From assembly GCF_036195045.1 (NCBI RefSeq), contig NZ_CP108100.1, positions 4,030,001 through 4,094,000 of the forward strand: a DNA stretch of 64,000 bases, read 5' to 3'. This document shows, piece by piece, positions 1-8,650 of this stretch. The first letter of the stretch is position 1. Every line of letters starts with the position of its first letter. The position numbers and the translations under genes were made by a program. This DNA comes from Streptomyces sp. NBC_00236. GTDB taxonomy: Bacteria > Actinomycetota > Actinomycetes > Streptomycetales > Streptomycetaceae. The notes beneath the pieces were generated by a model that was not told the DNA's origin, made no database searches, and saw nothing but the letters and a program-made list of their open reading frames with translations.

Positions 1-811
1 CGCCGCCGTACGGGACTTCACCGGCCGGGACGCGGCGATGGACTGGCTCGCGGCCGAGCGCGAGGACCTCTCCCTGGCCGCTGCCGCCGCCCGCACCGCA
101 GGACTCGAGGACCGGGCCTGGCGGATCATCCTGCTCCAGTGGCCGCACGTGGTGTGGCGGGCACGGGACGGCTGGGCCCCGATGCTGGAACTGGCCCTGG
201 CCGCGGCAGTCGCGCGAAGCGATCCGTACGCCGAGTCCCGGGTGCGCAATCTGCTGGGCTGGGTGCTGTCGGAAGAGGGCAGGACCAGCGAGGCCGTGGC
301 CCTTCTGGAGCCTTCGCCCGGCCTCGCGCGGCAGGCCGGGGACCGGCTCGGCGAGGCGACGGCCCTGATCAACCTGGCGATCGTCCAGGCCGAACAGGGC
401 GGCCTCGACGTGGCCATGGAGGGCTGCGGCCGGGCGCTGGAGCTGGCCAGGAAGGAACCCGACGCGCACACCGAGATGCTCGCCCTCCAGCACCTCGCCC
501 GCATGCAGCTCACCGCAGGACGCCCACAGGACGCCCTGGACTCCGCCCGCGCCGCCTTCGAGCTGGGCCCCGAGCACGAGGAGGCGGCCCGCCGGGTGCT
601 CCTGACGACCGTCAGCGGCGAGGCGCAGCTCGCCCTGGGCGCGGAGGACGAGGGAGTCCTGCTGCTGGACCAGGCGGCCACGGAGGCCGAGCGGGCCGGC
701 TACGACGTGGGCGCGGTGCGGGCGCTGGAGGCGCTGCTGCGGGTCTCCTCGGGGCCGGAGTACGTGCGGCGGTACGAGAAAGCGGTCCGGCGGCTCGCCG
801 ACGACGGGTGA
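1..811 (+). CDS. AfsR/SARP-type regulator, C-terminal TPR region (5' truncated by window)
   Basis: The reading frame is open from base 2, so the gene begins upstream of the window. The visible part (about 269 residues) is all alpha-helical TPR-like repeats rich in Ala, Leu and Glu (for example LGEATALINLAIVQAEQGG and DALDSARAAFELG). The DWLAAEREDLSLAAAAA stretch is the usual entry into the TPR domain of large AfsR/SARP or LuxR-type STAND regulators. No DNA-binding or NB-ARC part is visible, so the regulator class is inferred from the TPR tail only. TPR tails of this kind usually mediate protein-protein or signal sensing. The stop is TGA at 809-811. Confidence 0.6.
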   Translation, partial: AAVRDFTGRDAAMDWLAAEREDLSLAAAAARTAGLEDRAWRIILLQWPHVVWRARDGWAPMLELALAAAVARSDPYAESRVRNLLGWVLSEEGRTSEAVALLEPSPGLARQAGDRLGEATALINLAIVQAEQGGLDVAMEGCGRALELARKEPDAHTEMLALQHLARMQLTAGRPQDALDSARAAFELGPEHEEAARRVLLTTVSGEAQLALGAEDEGVLLLDQAATEAERAGYDVGAVRALEALLRVSSGPEYVRRYEKAVRRLADDG

Positions 812-861
812 ACGGCCCCGGGACCGACGGCAGGTGAAGGCCTGCGGGGGCGGGTGACGGT

Positions 862-1025
862 GAGGACGGCCGGGGCCGGGGGGTGGTCCCGCGCGCCCGT
901 CCCGGGGCCGACGGCAGCGAAGACGGCCGGGGCGACGGCGGCGGTCCCGCGCGCCCGTCCCGGAGCCGACGGCAGCGAAGACGGCCGGGGCGGACGACGG
1001 TGGTCCCGCGCGCCCGTCCCGGTCG
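862..1025. repeat. about 58-59 bp tandem repeat, roughly 2.8 copies
   Basis: Three successive units share GACGGCCGGGGC followed by GGTCCCGCGCGCCCGTCCCGG. The second motif starts at 885, 943 and 1002, giving a period of 58-59 bp. The array lies between the TPR gene and the convergent thioredoxin/NHL gene. It is non-coding on present evidence and could act as a recombination-prone spacer or a poor terminator. Confidence 0.75.
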
Positions 1026-1069
1026 CGTCCTCTCAGCCCTGCTCGTCCGTCATCCCGGCCGACGCGCTC

Positions 1070-2881
1070 TCAGCCCCGCTCGTCCATGCCCGCGAGCACC
1101 AGCGGCAGCCGCGAGGCCCCTTCGGCGGTCACGGTGACGGGGACGCCCCAGTCCTGCTGGTGGACGTGGCAGGCCGGGTACTCGTTCGCCGGGTCGTCGT
1201 CGCAGGAAGCGGCCATCGCGGAGACGTGCAGGACGCCCTCGGTGACGCCCTCGGCGAGGACCAGGTCGCGGAAGAGGTCGGTGCCCGCGCCTTCGCCCGC
1301 GGCCAGCAGCTCCGGCGGCGTCGAGGAGACCAGCAGCCGGGTCGAGGGCCCGTAGCGGGTGTCCAGCTTCTGGCCGGCGGGCGCCTGGAAGACGACATCG
1401 AGCCGGAGCGTGCCCGGAGCGATCGCGGTCGCCGCGCGCTGGGTCCGGTGCGCCTGGTCGGCGACCCGTACCGCCTCCTCGGGCAGCCGCAGCCGGGTCA
1501 GCCGGTGCCGGGCGGACTCGACGACCACGAGGTCGCCGTCGACCAGCACGGCGTCGCTGGGCTCGCGCAGATCCGTGGCCAGCGTGGTGACCTCGTCGCT
1601 CGCCGGGTCGTAGCGGCGCAGGGCGTGGTTGTACGTGTCGCAGACGGCGACGGACCCGTCCGGCAGGGCGGTGACGCCGAGCGGGTGCTGGAACAACGCC
1701 TGAGCGGCTGCGCCGTCGCGGTGGCCGAAGTCGAAGAGGCCGGTGCCGACAGCGGTGTGCACGGCACCCCCGCGGTCGACGTAGCGCAGGGAGGACGTCT
1801 CCGAGTCGGCGACCCACAGCCGGTCCTCGGTCGCGGCGAGCCCGGACGGCTGGGCGAACCAGGCCTCCGCACCCGGCCCGTCGACCAGCCCTTCGTTGGT
1901 GGTGCCGGCCGCGACCCGGACGGTGCCGGCCTCGGGGTCGTAGGTCCACAGCTGGTGCACACCCGCCATGGCGATCCACAGCCGGCCGTCGAACCAGGCG
2001 ACGTCCCACGGCGAGGAGAGGTCGACCTCGCGGGCCGCGCCACTGGTGGGGGCTCCCTGCCACCACTGGCGGCCGGTGCCCGCGAGGGTGGTCGTCACAC
2101 CGGTCGTGAGGTCGAGGGCGCGGATCGCGTGGTTGACCGTGTCGGCGACGGCGATCCGCCCGTCGGGCAGCACTGCCAGCCCCTGCGGTTCGCTGAACCG
2201 GACGTCGTCGGGCCCGCCGTCCACGAGCCCGCGCTCGCCCGACCCGAAGTGACGCCGGACGCTCTCGCCGTCCGCGTCCAGTTCGACCAGACGGTGGCGG
2301 GTGGTGTCGGAGACCAGGAAGCCGCCGTCGGCCAGCAGCAGGGCCTTGCCGGGGAACCGCAGGTGCGTGGCCACCGGCTCGGGCGCCACATAGGGTCCGT
2401 CGCCGCGGCGCAGGGTGCCCTTCGCCGCGTGCTCGGCCTCCAGCTCCTCGACCAGCTTCTCGATGGCGTGGGCGTGGCCCTCGCCCGCGTGCTGGGCGAC
2501 GACATAGCCCTCGGGGTCCACGACGACGAGCGTCGGCCAGGCACGTACGGCGTACTGCTTCCAGGTGGCGAGCTCGGGGTCGTCCAGTACCGGGTGGTGG
2601 ACCTCGTACCGCTCGACGGCGTCGACGACGGCCTGGTGCTCCGCCTCGTGGACGAACTTCGGCGAGTGGACGCCGATGATCACCACGGTGTCGCGGTGCT
2701 TCTCCTCCAGCTCGCGGAGCTCATCGAGGACATGCAGACAGTTCACACAGCAGAACGTCCAGAAATCCAAGATCACAATGCGCCCTCGCAGGTCAGCGAG
2801 GGTGTACTGCCGGTCGCCTGTATTGAGCCAGCCGCCCTTGCCGATCAGTTCGGGGGCCCTGACGCGCGCACGTGTTGCCAT
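1070..2881 (-). CDS. Thioredoxin-like / NHL-repeat protein (NHLRC2-like)
   Basis: About 603 residues. The N-terminus (about residues 15-150) is a thioredoxin/AhpC-TSA fold with WTFCCVNCLHVLDEL, which carries the redox-type CxxC cysteines (here C-V-N-C). The rest is a series of NHL beta-propeller blades (EPQGLAVLPDGRIAVADTVNHAIR, PSGLAATEDRLWVADSETSSLR, HPLGVTALPDGSVAVCDTYNHALR). This architecture matches the NHLRC2 family, probably cytosolic and of unknown substrate. No signal peptide is seen. I chose ATG at 2881 (ATRARVRAPELIG). ATG at 2896 is possible, and longer starts would run into the divergent gene at 2946. The 64 bp gap holds both promoters. Confidence 0.85.
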   Translation of the reverse strand: MATRARVRAPELIGKGGWLNTGDRQYTLADLRGRIVILDFWTFCCVNCLHVLDELRELEEKHRDTVVIIGVHSPKFVHEAEHQAVVDAVERYEVHHPVLDDPELATWKQYAVRAWPTLVVVDPEGYVVAQHAGEGHAHAIEKLVEELEAEHAAKGTLRRGDGPYVAPEPVATHLRFPGKALLLADGGFLVSDTTRHRLVELDADGESVRRHFGSGERGLVDGGPDDVRFSEPQGLAVLPDGRIAVADTVNHAIRALDLTTGVTTTLAGTGRQWWQGAPTSGAAREVDLSSPWDVAWFDGRLWIAMAGVHQLWTYDPEAGTVRVAAGTTNEGLVDGPGAEAWFAQPSGLAATEDRLWVADSETSSLRYVDRGGAVHTAVGTGLFDFGHRDGAAAQALFQHPLGVTALPDGSVAVCDTYNHALRRYDPASDEVTTLATDLREPSDAVLVDGDLVVVESARHRLTRLRLPEEAVRVADQAHRTQRAATAIAPGTLRLDVVFQAPAGQKLDTRYGPSTRLLVSSTPPELLAAGEGAGTDLFRDLVLAEGVTEGVLHVSAMAASCDDDPANEYPACHVHQQDWGVPVTVTAEGASRLPLVLAGMDERG

Positions 2882-2945
2882 GTGAACAGTCAACATCACC
2901 GTGGCGTCCACGCATTCCGCGGAGGGCTCGGGGAACCTGTGAGCC

Positions 2946-3437
2946 ATGAGACTTCTCGTGCGTGAGCGACTGTTCGGCATCGGCGACGACTACTGGATCG
3001 AGGACGCCGACGGGCGCAAGGTCTTCCTCGTCGACGGCAAGGCCATGCGGATGCGCGACACCTTCGAGCTGAAGGACGCGCAGGGCCGGATCATCGTCGA
3101 GATCCGGCAGAAGCTGCTCAGCCTGCGCGAGACGATGCTCATCGAGCGGGACGGCGAGCAGCTCGCGAAGGTCAAGCGGAAGCGGCTGTCGCTGCTGCGC
3201 AACCACTACCGGGTGACGCTGGTGGACGGCACCGAGCTCGACGTCAGCGGCAAGATCCTGGACCGCGAGTTCGCGGTGGACTACGACGGGGAGCTGCTGG
3301 CCCAGATCTCGCGCCGCTGGCTGACCGTGCGGGACACGTACGGGATCGACATCGTGCGCGAGGACGCCGACGCGGGGCTGCTGATCGCGGTGGCGGTGTG
3401 CGTGATCGTGCTGGCGGAGAAGGAGCACGAGGACTGA
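2946..3437 (+). CDS. LURP-one-related family protein
   Basis: 163 residues. The protein shows the repeated beta-strand pattern of the LURP-one/Tubby-like C-terminal fold: VRERLFGIGDDYWIEDADG, KAMRMRDTFELKDAQG, LSLRETMLIERDGEQ, RRWLTVRDTYGIDI. It ends in a hydrophobic strand (LLIAVAVCVIVLAE). Members are compact cytosolic or membrane-peripheral proteins of unclear bacterial function, possibly phospholipid-related. It is monocistronic and divergent from the thioredoxin/NHL gene. A palindrome that contains a parS site follows its stop. Confidence 0.85.
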   Translation: MRLLVRERLFGIGDDYWIEDADGRKVFLVDGKAMRMRDTFELKDAQGRIIVEIRQKLLSLRETMLIERDGEQLAKVKRKRLSLLRNHYRVTLVDGTELDVSGKILDREFAVDYDGELLAQISRRWLTVRDTYGIDIVREDADAGLLIAVAVCVIVLAEKEHED

Positions 3438-3453
3438 GAGGCGGCGGGTGCCT

Positions 3454-3467
3454 GTTTCACGTGAAAC
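3454..3467. other. parS: parS site 1 (ParB binding) inside a 28-bp perfect palindrome
   Basis: GTTTCACGTGAAAC is an exact match to the 14-bp parS consensus known in Streptomyces. The palindrome extends perfectly to 3447-3474 (flanks GGTGCCT and AGGCACC). It lies between the convergent LURP-one and nitrilase genes, so it may also serve as a bidirectional terminator. ParB loading here would support origin segregation during sporulation septation. Confidence 0.9.
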
Positions 3468-3482
3468 AGGCACCGCCCTCGG

Positions 3483-4283
3483 TCAGCCCAGTGACGCGGG
3501 CCGCGACAGCCCCAGCCGGCGGTCCTTGAGCGCGGGGAACTGCTCCCGGGTGGTGGCGACCTTGGCCGGGTCGAACTCGACGGTCAGCACCTCCTCGTCC
3601 GCGCCCGCCTCGGCGAGCACCTCGCCCCACGGGTCGACGACGATGCTGTGGCCCGCCTGCGGGACACCCGCGTGGGTGCCGGCGCAGCCGACGGCCAGGA
3701 CGTACGCCTGGTTCTCCACGGCCCGGGCCCGGGCCAGCAGCGTCCAGTGGGCGCGGCGGCGCTCCGGCCAGCCGGCCGCGACGACGAGGGTCTCGGCGCC
3801 CGCGTCGACGAGGCCGCGGAACATCTCGGGGAAGCGGAGGTCGTAGCAGGTGGCGAGGCCGAGGGTGGTCTGCGGCAGGGCGAGGGTCACCAGCTCGTCG
3901 CCGGCGCCCATCATGACCGCCTCGCCCTTGTCGAAGCCGAAGCGGTGGATCTTGCGGTAGGCGGCGGCCCGCTCGCCCTCGGGCGTGAAGACGAGCGTGG
4001 TGTTGTAGAGCGTGCCGTCGGCATCCCGTTCGACGAAGGACCCCGCGTGCAGCCAGACCCCGGCTTCGGCGGCGGCCTTGGCCATCGCCTCGTGCGTGGG
4101 GCCGTGCAGCGGTTCGGCCTCGCTCTCGAACTCCGTGTAGGCGAAGGCTCCGACCGGCCAGAGCTCGGGCAGGACCACCAGGTCCGCGCCCTGTTGGGCG
4201 GCGATGAGTGAAGCCGCGCGTTCCCTGCGGGAATTCACGGATTCGTCCGGGTCTACTGCGATCTGGATGAGGGAGGCGCGCAC
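3483..4283 (-). CDS. Carbon-nitrogen hydrolase (nitrilase superfamily)
   Basis: 266 residues, the normal single-domain length. The catalytic triad is visible as Glu40 (VVLPELWP), Lys111 (YRKIHRFGF) and Cys146 (GLATCYDLRFPEMF). The family hydrolyses C-N bonds of amides. The DLRFPEMFR signature resembles omega-amidase/Nit-type members, which remove ammonia from 2-oxoglutaramate-like or deaminated glutathione-like substrates, but the substrate here is unknown. It is cytosolic with no signal peptide. It sits alone, convergent with the LURP-one gene across the parS palindrome. ATG at 4283 precedes RASLIQIAVD, the standard N-terminal strand of the family. Confidence 0.88.
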   Translation of the reverse strand: MRASLIQIAVDPDESVNSRRERAASLIAAQQGADLVVLPELWPVGAFAYTEFESEAEPLHGPTHEAMAKAAAEAGVWLHAGSFVERDADGTLYNTTLVFTPEGERAAAYRKIHRFGFDKGEAVMMGAGDELVTLALPQTTLGLATCYDLRFPEMFRGLVDAGAETLVVAAGWPERRRAHWTLLARARAVENQAYVLAVGCAGTHAGVPQAGHSIVVDPWGEVLAEAGADEEVLTVEFDPAKVATTREQFPALKDRRLGLSRPASLG

Positions 4284-4468
4284 ACTACCACCGTCCTGGC
4301 ATTCGAGCCGTCAACACGGGCCTACGATCGTCACACGAAAGCACTGCCGGGGTGCCTGCTCGCAGCGTAACTTAGCCACCGAACCTCATCGCCGCTCTCG
4401 CAGCCCGCAGCCCGCCGTCCGCGCCCAGCTCTCCAGCCCATGCACCGCAGAACCGCACGAGGGGTCCC

Positions 4469-5293
4469 GTGACCGTCCATCCCAGCCTCCAGACCTACGC
4501 CGACGCCTGGACCCACTCCATCGAGTCGATAGCCGAGCTGGTGAGCCCGCTCACCGAGGGGGAGTGGAACGGCCGTACGCCATGCCCCAACTGGTCGGTG
4601 CGCGACATCGTCTCGCACATCATCGGCATGGAGTGCGAGCAGCTCGGCGACCCGCGTCCCATCCACACGCTTCCGCGTGATCTCTTCCACGTACAGAGCG
4701 ACTTCGCCCGCTACATGGAGATGCAGGTCGACGTCCGGCGCCACCACACCGCGCCGGAGATGACCTCCGAGCTGGAGTACACGATCATCCGCCGGGCCCG
4801 TCAGCTGCGCAACGAGACGCGTGACCCGGAGACCATGACGCGGGCGCCGCTCGGTGCCGAGCAGACCCTCGAACTGGCGCTGCGGATGCGCGCCTTCGAC
4901 GTCTGGGTGCACGAGCAGGACCTGCGGACGACGCTGGGCAAGCCCGGCAACCTGGATTCCCCCGGCGCCGCCGTCGTCCGGGACACGCTGCTTCTGGCGC
5001 TGCCGAAGGTCGTGGCCAAGGACGCGGGCGCACCGCCCAATTCGGCGGTCGTGCTGGATGTGCACGGTCCCATGGAGTTCCTGCGCACCGTCAGGGTCGA
5101 CGCGGAGGGCCGCGGTTCGGTGGACGGTGCGCCCTCGCTCGGTCCCGTGGTGGCGCTGGCGATGGACTGGGAGACGTACGTACGCCTCGCCTGCGGCCGG
5201 GTGCGGCCGGGCGCCGTCGCGGACCGGATCAAGGCCGAGGGCGATCAGGACCTGGCCGCCGCGATCCTGCAGAACTTCGCCGTCACCCCGTAG
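4469..5293 (+). CDS. Maleylpyruvate isomerase family mycothiol-dependent enzyme
   Basis: 274 residues from a GTG start. The N-terminal half matches the mycothiol maleylpyruvate isomerase/DinB four-helix bundle (SIAELVSPLTEGEWNGRTPCPNWSVRDIVSHI). The metal-ligand His pattern is plausible at H48-type and at VWVHEQD. The C-terminal half (about 190-274) is the SCP2-like/DUF domain seen with it. The family uses mycothiol, the actinobacterial thiol, for thiol-transfer or isomerisation reactions. The true substrate is not evident. It is monocistronic, and a terminator hairpin follows at 5307-5338. Confidence 0.82.
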   Translation: MTVHPSLQTYADAWTHSIESIAELVSPLTEGEWNGRTPCPNWSVRDIVSHIIGMECEQLGDPRPIHTLPRDLFHVQSDFARYMEMQVDVRRHHTAPEMTSELEYTIIRRARQLRNETRDPETMTRAPLGAEQTLELALRMRAFDVWVHEQDLRTTLGKPGNLDSPGAAVVRDTLLLALPKVVAKDAGAPPNSAVVLDVHGPMEFLRTVRVDAEGRGSVDGAPSLGPVVALAMDWETYVRLACGRVRPGAVADRIKAEGDQDLAAAILQNFAVTP

Positions 5294-5306
5294 TCACGGC
5301 ACACCG

Positions 5307-5338
5307 GTGCGCCCGCCCCGCGGACGGGACGGGCGCAC
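5307..5338. terminator. Hairpin between convergent genes
   Basis: A 13-bp stem (left arm 5307-5319, right arm 5326-5338, one mismatch, 6-nt loop) is built on GTGCGCCCG/CGGGCGCAC. It lies between the convergent isomerase and MFS genes and could stop transcription from both sides. There is no U-tract, which is normal in Streptomyces. Confidence 0.65.
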
Positions 5339-5362
5339 GCGGCGGCCGGCGGGGCACAGCGG

Positions 5363-6673
5363 TCACACGGGCACGTGCACGGCCTCCACGCGGCTGATCA
5401 CATGGTGCTCGCGCTCCCGGTGCGCGGCCTTGCGCCGCAGCCGCAGGATCTGTACGACGCCGAGCGCCTCCAGGACGAAGACCGAGGCGAAGGCGATGCG
5501 GTAGTTGTCGCCGGTCGCGTCCAGCAGCACACCGACGGCGAACAGCGTGGTCATCGAGGCGACGAAGCCGCCCATGTTGACGATGCCCGACGCGGTGCCC
5601 TGGCGCTCCGGCGGGTTGGCCGGGCGGGCGAAGTCGAAGCCGATCATCGAGGCGGGCCCGCAGGCGCCGAGCACCACGCACAGGGTGATCAGCAGCCACA
5701 TCGGCGCATGGTCCCCGGGGTGCAGGATGGCCGATGCCCACAGCAGGGCCGTCATGCCGACCGTCCCCAGGGCGAGCGGGATCCGGGCCGCGTGGTGGCG
5801 GGCGATGACCTGTCCGTAGACGAGGCCGACGGCCATGTTGGAGAGCACCACCAGCGTGAGCAGCTCCCCCGCGGTCCCCCGGCTCAGCCCCTGGTCCTCG
5901 ACCAGGAACGGCATGCCCCACAGCAGCAGGAACACCATGGCCGGGAACTGCGTCGTGAAGTGCACCCACATGCCGAGCCGGGTGCCGGGCTCCCGCCAGG
6001 CGGCGGCGATCTGCTTGCGTACGTACGTCGCACCGGCGTGCTCGGCGGGCGGCGGCTCGAACCCCTCGGGGTGGTCCTTCAGGAAGAGCAGGAGCAGCAC
6101 CAGCACCACGACCCCGGCCAGCGAGCTGCCGACGAAGGTGGTGGTCCAGCCGAGGCCGTGCAGGGACCGGGCGATGACCAGCGTGGAGACGAGGTTGCCC
6201 GCCATGCCGAAGAGGGCGGCGACCTGTCCGATCAGCGGGCCGCGCCGGGCCGGGAACCAGCGGGCCCCCAGCCGCAGCACGCTGATGAACGTCATCGCGT
6301 CGCCGCAGCCCAGCAGGGCACGGGAGGCCAGCGCGCTGCCGTACGAGGGGGAGAGCGCGAAGCCGAGCTGCCCGAGGGTGAACAGGACGGCCCCGATGGC
6401 GAGGACCTTCTTGGTGCCGAGCCGGTCGACCATCAGGCCGACGGGTATCTGCATGCCGGCGTAGACGAGCAGCTGGAGGATGGAGAAGGTGGAGAGCGCC
6501 GAGGCGTTGACGTCGAAGCGCTCGGCGGCGTCGAGGCCGGCGACACCCAGGCTGGTACGGAAGATGATCGCGACGAAGTAGACGCCGACACCGATGCCCC
6601 AGACCCAGGCGGCACGTCGGCCACCGGGCGGATCGCCGGGCAGGGACAGGGTGGGAGCAGCGCCGGCACTCAC
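5363..6673 (-). CDS. MFS transporter
   Basis: 436 residues with about 12 predicted membrane helices. The MFS signature follows TM2-TM3 (GLMVDRLGTKKVLAIGA), and a matching motif occurs in the second half. The overall look (VAIIFRTSLGVAGLDAAERF, RWFPARRGPLIGQ, MIGFDFARPANPPERQG) is the anion:cation symporter/nitrate-hexuronate-like clade. The substrate is unknown. The GTG start overlaps the GntR stop by 4 bp (GTGA), so the pair is translationally coupled and the regulator probably controls it together with its ligand. Confidence 0.85.
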   Translation of the reverse strand: MSAGAAPTLSLPGDPPGGRRAAWVWGIGVGVYFVAIIFRTSLGVAGLDAAERFDVNASALSTFSILQLLVYAGMQIPVGLMVDRLGTKKVLAIGAVLFTLGQLGFALSPSYGSALASRALLGCGDAMTFISVLRLGARWFPARRGPLIGQVAALFGMAGNLVSTLVIARSLHGLGWTTTFVGSSLAGVVVLVLLLLFLKDHPEGFEPPPAEHAGATYVRKQIAAAWREPGTRLGMWVHFTTQFPAMVFLLLWGMPFLVEDQGLSRGTAGELLTLVVLSNMAVGLVYGQVIARHHAARIPLALGTVGMTALLWASAILHPGDHAPMWLLITLCVVLGACGPASMIGFDFARPANPPERQGTASGIVNMGGFVASMTTLFAVGVLLDATGDNYRIAFASVFVLEALGVVQILRLRRKAAHREREHHVISRVEAVHVPV

Positions 6674-7344
6674 CGGTCCTCACCCCTGACCAGCACCTTG
6701 ACCCGGCTGACGTGGCGGCGCACGACCTGCGCGGCACCGTCCGCGTCGCCGGCCCTGATCGCGTCCAGCAGCTCGCCGTGCTCGGTGATGTTGGCGGCGA
6801 TCCTGCCGGGGTGGGACTCCATGACGGCGACCCCCATCCGCAGTTGCCGGTCGCGCAGCTGGTCGTAGAGGCGGGACAGGATCTCGTTGCCCGCGTGGCG
6901 GACGATCTCGGCGTGGAAGCAGCGGTCCTTCACGGAGACGGCGGCCAGGTCCCCTGCCTCGGACAACTGCCGCTGCTCCTCCAGGAGCTCTTCCAGTCGG
7001 GCGATCAGCTGCGCCGAGGCGGGCACCGCCTTGCGTACGGCGAACTCCTCGACGAGCAGCCGGGTCTCCACGACGTCGGCGATCTCCTGCGCGGAGACGG
7101 CGAGCACGAGGGCGCCCTTCTTCGGGTAGAGCTTGATCAGCCCCTCGACCTCCAGCCGCAGCAGCGCCTCGCGCACGGGAGTACGGGAGACCCCCACGGC
7201 GTCGGCGAGGTCGCCCTCGGTCAGGAGCGTCCCGCCCTCGTAGCGGCGGTTCAGGACCGCGTCCTTGATGTGGGTGTAGACGCGCTCGGCGGCGGGGGGC
7301 CGCTTCGCGGGCGGACGGACGGGGGACGCGGCTGGAGCAGGCAT
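6670..7344 (-). CDS. GntR family (FadR-like) transcriptional regulator
   Basis: 224 residues. The N-terminal winged helix (about 25-90) contains EGDLADAVGVSRTPVREALLRLEVEGLI, the classic GntR recognition helix. The C-terminal FCD domain has DRCFHAEIVRHAGN (Asp/His metal or ligand residues) and HGELLDAIRAGDADGA. The start was set at ATG 7344 because upstream in-frame sequence is low-quality coding. The promoter just upstream contains GCAT-N9-ATGC, a possible autoregulatory operator. It is coupled to the downstream MFS gene. The effector is probably a small carboxylate (FCD family), which is an inference. Confidence 0.88.
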   Translation of the reverse strand: MPAPAASPVRPPAKRPPAAERVYTHIKDAVLNRRYEGGTLLTEGDLADAVGVSRTPVREALLRLEVEGLIKLYPKKGALVLAVSAQEIADVVETRLLVEEFAVRKAVPASAQLIARLEELLEEQRQLSEAGDLAAVSVKDRCFHAEIVRHAGNEILSRLYDQLRDRQLRMGVAVMESHPGRIAANITEHGELLDAIRAGDADGAAQVVRRHVSRVKVLVRGEDR

Positions 7345-7490
7345 GCGCACAGCATAGATACAACATGCACGCAAGCGTGAACCCTTCCACGATGCGGACG
7401 CCGACCCCCGGCCCGGCCCCCGGTCCGACCCTCGCCCGACATCCGGAACGCGGGCCCCCGGATGTCGTACGAAATCACCCTCCCGCACGC

Positions 7491-7520
7491 CACAACCATT
7501 GATCGTCCCCATCGGTCTCA
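7491..7520 (+). promoter_or_regulatory. Putative ECF-type promoter of DD-peptidase 1
   Basis: CACAACCATT (7491-7500), 14 nt, then GTCTCA (7515-7520). The same two boxes with the same spacing occur before the second DD-peptidase copy (11728-11757). An AAC-type -35 and GTCT-type -10 is the usual look of extracytoplasmic-function sigma promoters. Which sigma factor reads it is unknown. Confidence 0.5.
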
Positions 7521-7574
7521 TCAGCGCACGGCCACCCATCTAGCCGCATTCCAGGGGCCTTTGGAGCGTTCAAC

Positions 7575-8489
7575 TTGAAACTCGGCATTCAGCGCGCACG
7601 GCGCGCATCCGTAGCCGCCACGGTGGCTCTCACCACAGGCGCCGTCATCGCGGGCGGCGCCTTCGCCTCCACCGCACAGGCCGCCGCACTGCCGGCTCCG
7701 ACGATCGTCGCCAAGGGCGGCTTCGTGATGAACAACGGCACGGGGAAGACCCTGTTCACCAAGGCCGCGGACACCCGTCGTTCCACCGGTTCCACCACGA
7801 AGATCATGACTGCCCGGGTGGTGCTGGCCCAGAAGGGCCTGAACCTGGACTCCAAGGTCACGGTCCAGAAGGCGTACAGCGACTACATCGTCGCGAAGGG
7901 CGCGTCCTCGGCCCGCCTCATCGTGGGCGACAAGGTCACGGTCCGTCAGCTGCTCTACGGTCTGATGCTGCCGTCCGGCTGCGACGCCGCGTACGCGCTC
8001 GCCGACAAGTTCGGCTCCGGCTCGACGCGCGCGGCCCGGGTGAAGTCGTTCATCGGCAAGATGAACTCCACGGCCAAGAGCCTCGGCCTGACGAACACGC
8101 ACTTCGACTCGTTCGACGGCATAGACAACGGGTCCAACTACTCGACCCCCCGCGACCTGACGAAGCTCGCCAGCAGCGCGATGAAGTACTCCACGTTCCG
8201 CACGGTCGTGAAGACGAAGTCGACGAAGCAGAAGGTCACCACGAAGAGCGGCGGTTCCCGCTACATGTCGTGGACCAACACCAACAAGCTGCTGGGCACG
8301 TACAGCGGCGCGATCGGCGTGAAGACCGGCTCCGGCCCGTCGGCCAAGTACTGCCTGGTCTTCGCCGCGACCCGTCATGGCAAGACGGTCATCGGCACGG
8401 TCCTGACCTCCACCTCGGAGGCGACCCGCACGGCGGACGCGAAGAAGCTCATGGACTACGGCCTCCAGAGGTATCTCAACCGGGTGTGA
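7575..8489 (+). CDS. D-alanyl-D-alanine peptidase (K15-type), copy 1
   Basis: 304 residues from a TTG start (MKLGIQ after a conserved upstream leader). Residues 1-37 are a Sec signal peptide ending AQAA. The penicillin-binding motifs are complete: S73-T-T-K76, S134-G-C136 and K250-T-G252. Cys in place of Asn in the second motif is also found in the Streptomyces K15 DD-transpeptidase. The protein is therefore likely a secreted low-molecular-mass DD-carboxypeptidase/transpeptidase that trims or cross-links peptidoglycan stem peptides. It is a near duplicate of 11812-12711, differing mainly in the signal peptide and in the C-terminal tail (LQRYLNRV here). Confidence 0.9.
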   Translation: MKLGIQRARRASVAATVALTTGAVIAGGAFASTAQAAALPAPTIVAKGGFVMNNGTGKTLFTKAADTRRSTGSTTKIMTARVVLAQKGLNLDSKVTVQKAYSDYIVAKGASSARLIVGDKVTVRQLLYGLMLPSGCDAAYALADKFGSGSTRAARVKSFIGKMNSTAKSLGLTNTHFDSFDGIDNGSNYSTPRDLTKLASSAMKYSTFRTVVKTKSTKQKVTTKSGGSRYMSWTNTNKLLGTYSGAIGVKTGSGPSAKYCLVFAATRHGKTVIGTVLTSTSEATRTADAKKLMDYGLQRYLNRV

Positions 8490-8497
8490 CGACGGCG

Positions 8498-8526
8498 CCC
8501 GGCGTACGCACACCGCATACGCCGGG
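8498..8526 (+). terminator. Hairpin after DD-peptidase 1
   Basis: CCCGGCGTA (8498-8506) pairs perfectly with TACGCCGGG (8518-8526) around an 11-nt loop, immediately after the stop codon. Confidence 0.6.
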
Positions 8527-8650
8527 CAGCTTCCCGTAATGCGCCGGGCACCTTCGTGCACCGGGCCCGCAGGCCGGCACTCGCGCGAGGTCGCCGCGGA
8601 CGTGACCCCCTCCCCTCCCGGATCAGGTCACGGCCGGCGCGCGGAGCCGG

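Noticed and set aside
862..1025. Possible CRISPR-like array
   Set aside because: The units are contiguous tandem repeats with no unique spacers and no cas genes.
854..2965. 703-residue plus-strand frame covering the thioredoxin/NHL gene
   Set aside because: It is the antisense shadow of the NHL gene; composition is Arg/Gly/Val-rich with no family pattern.
5375..6868. 497-residue plus-strand frame over the MFS gene
   Set aside because: It has no recognisable domain, and the opposite strand carries a complete transporter.
7575..8489. Loss of the S-x-N Asn (SGC) as an inactivating change in the DD-peptidases
   Set aside because: SGC is also known in the active Streptomyces K15 enzyme, so it is not a sign of decay.
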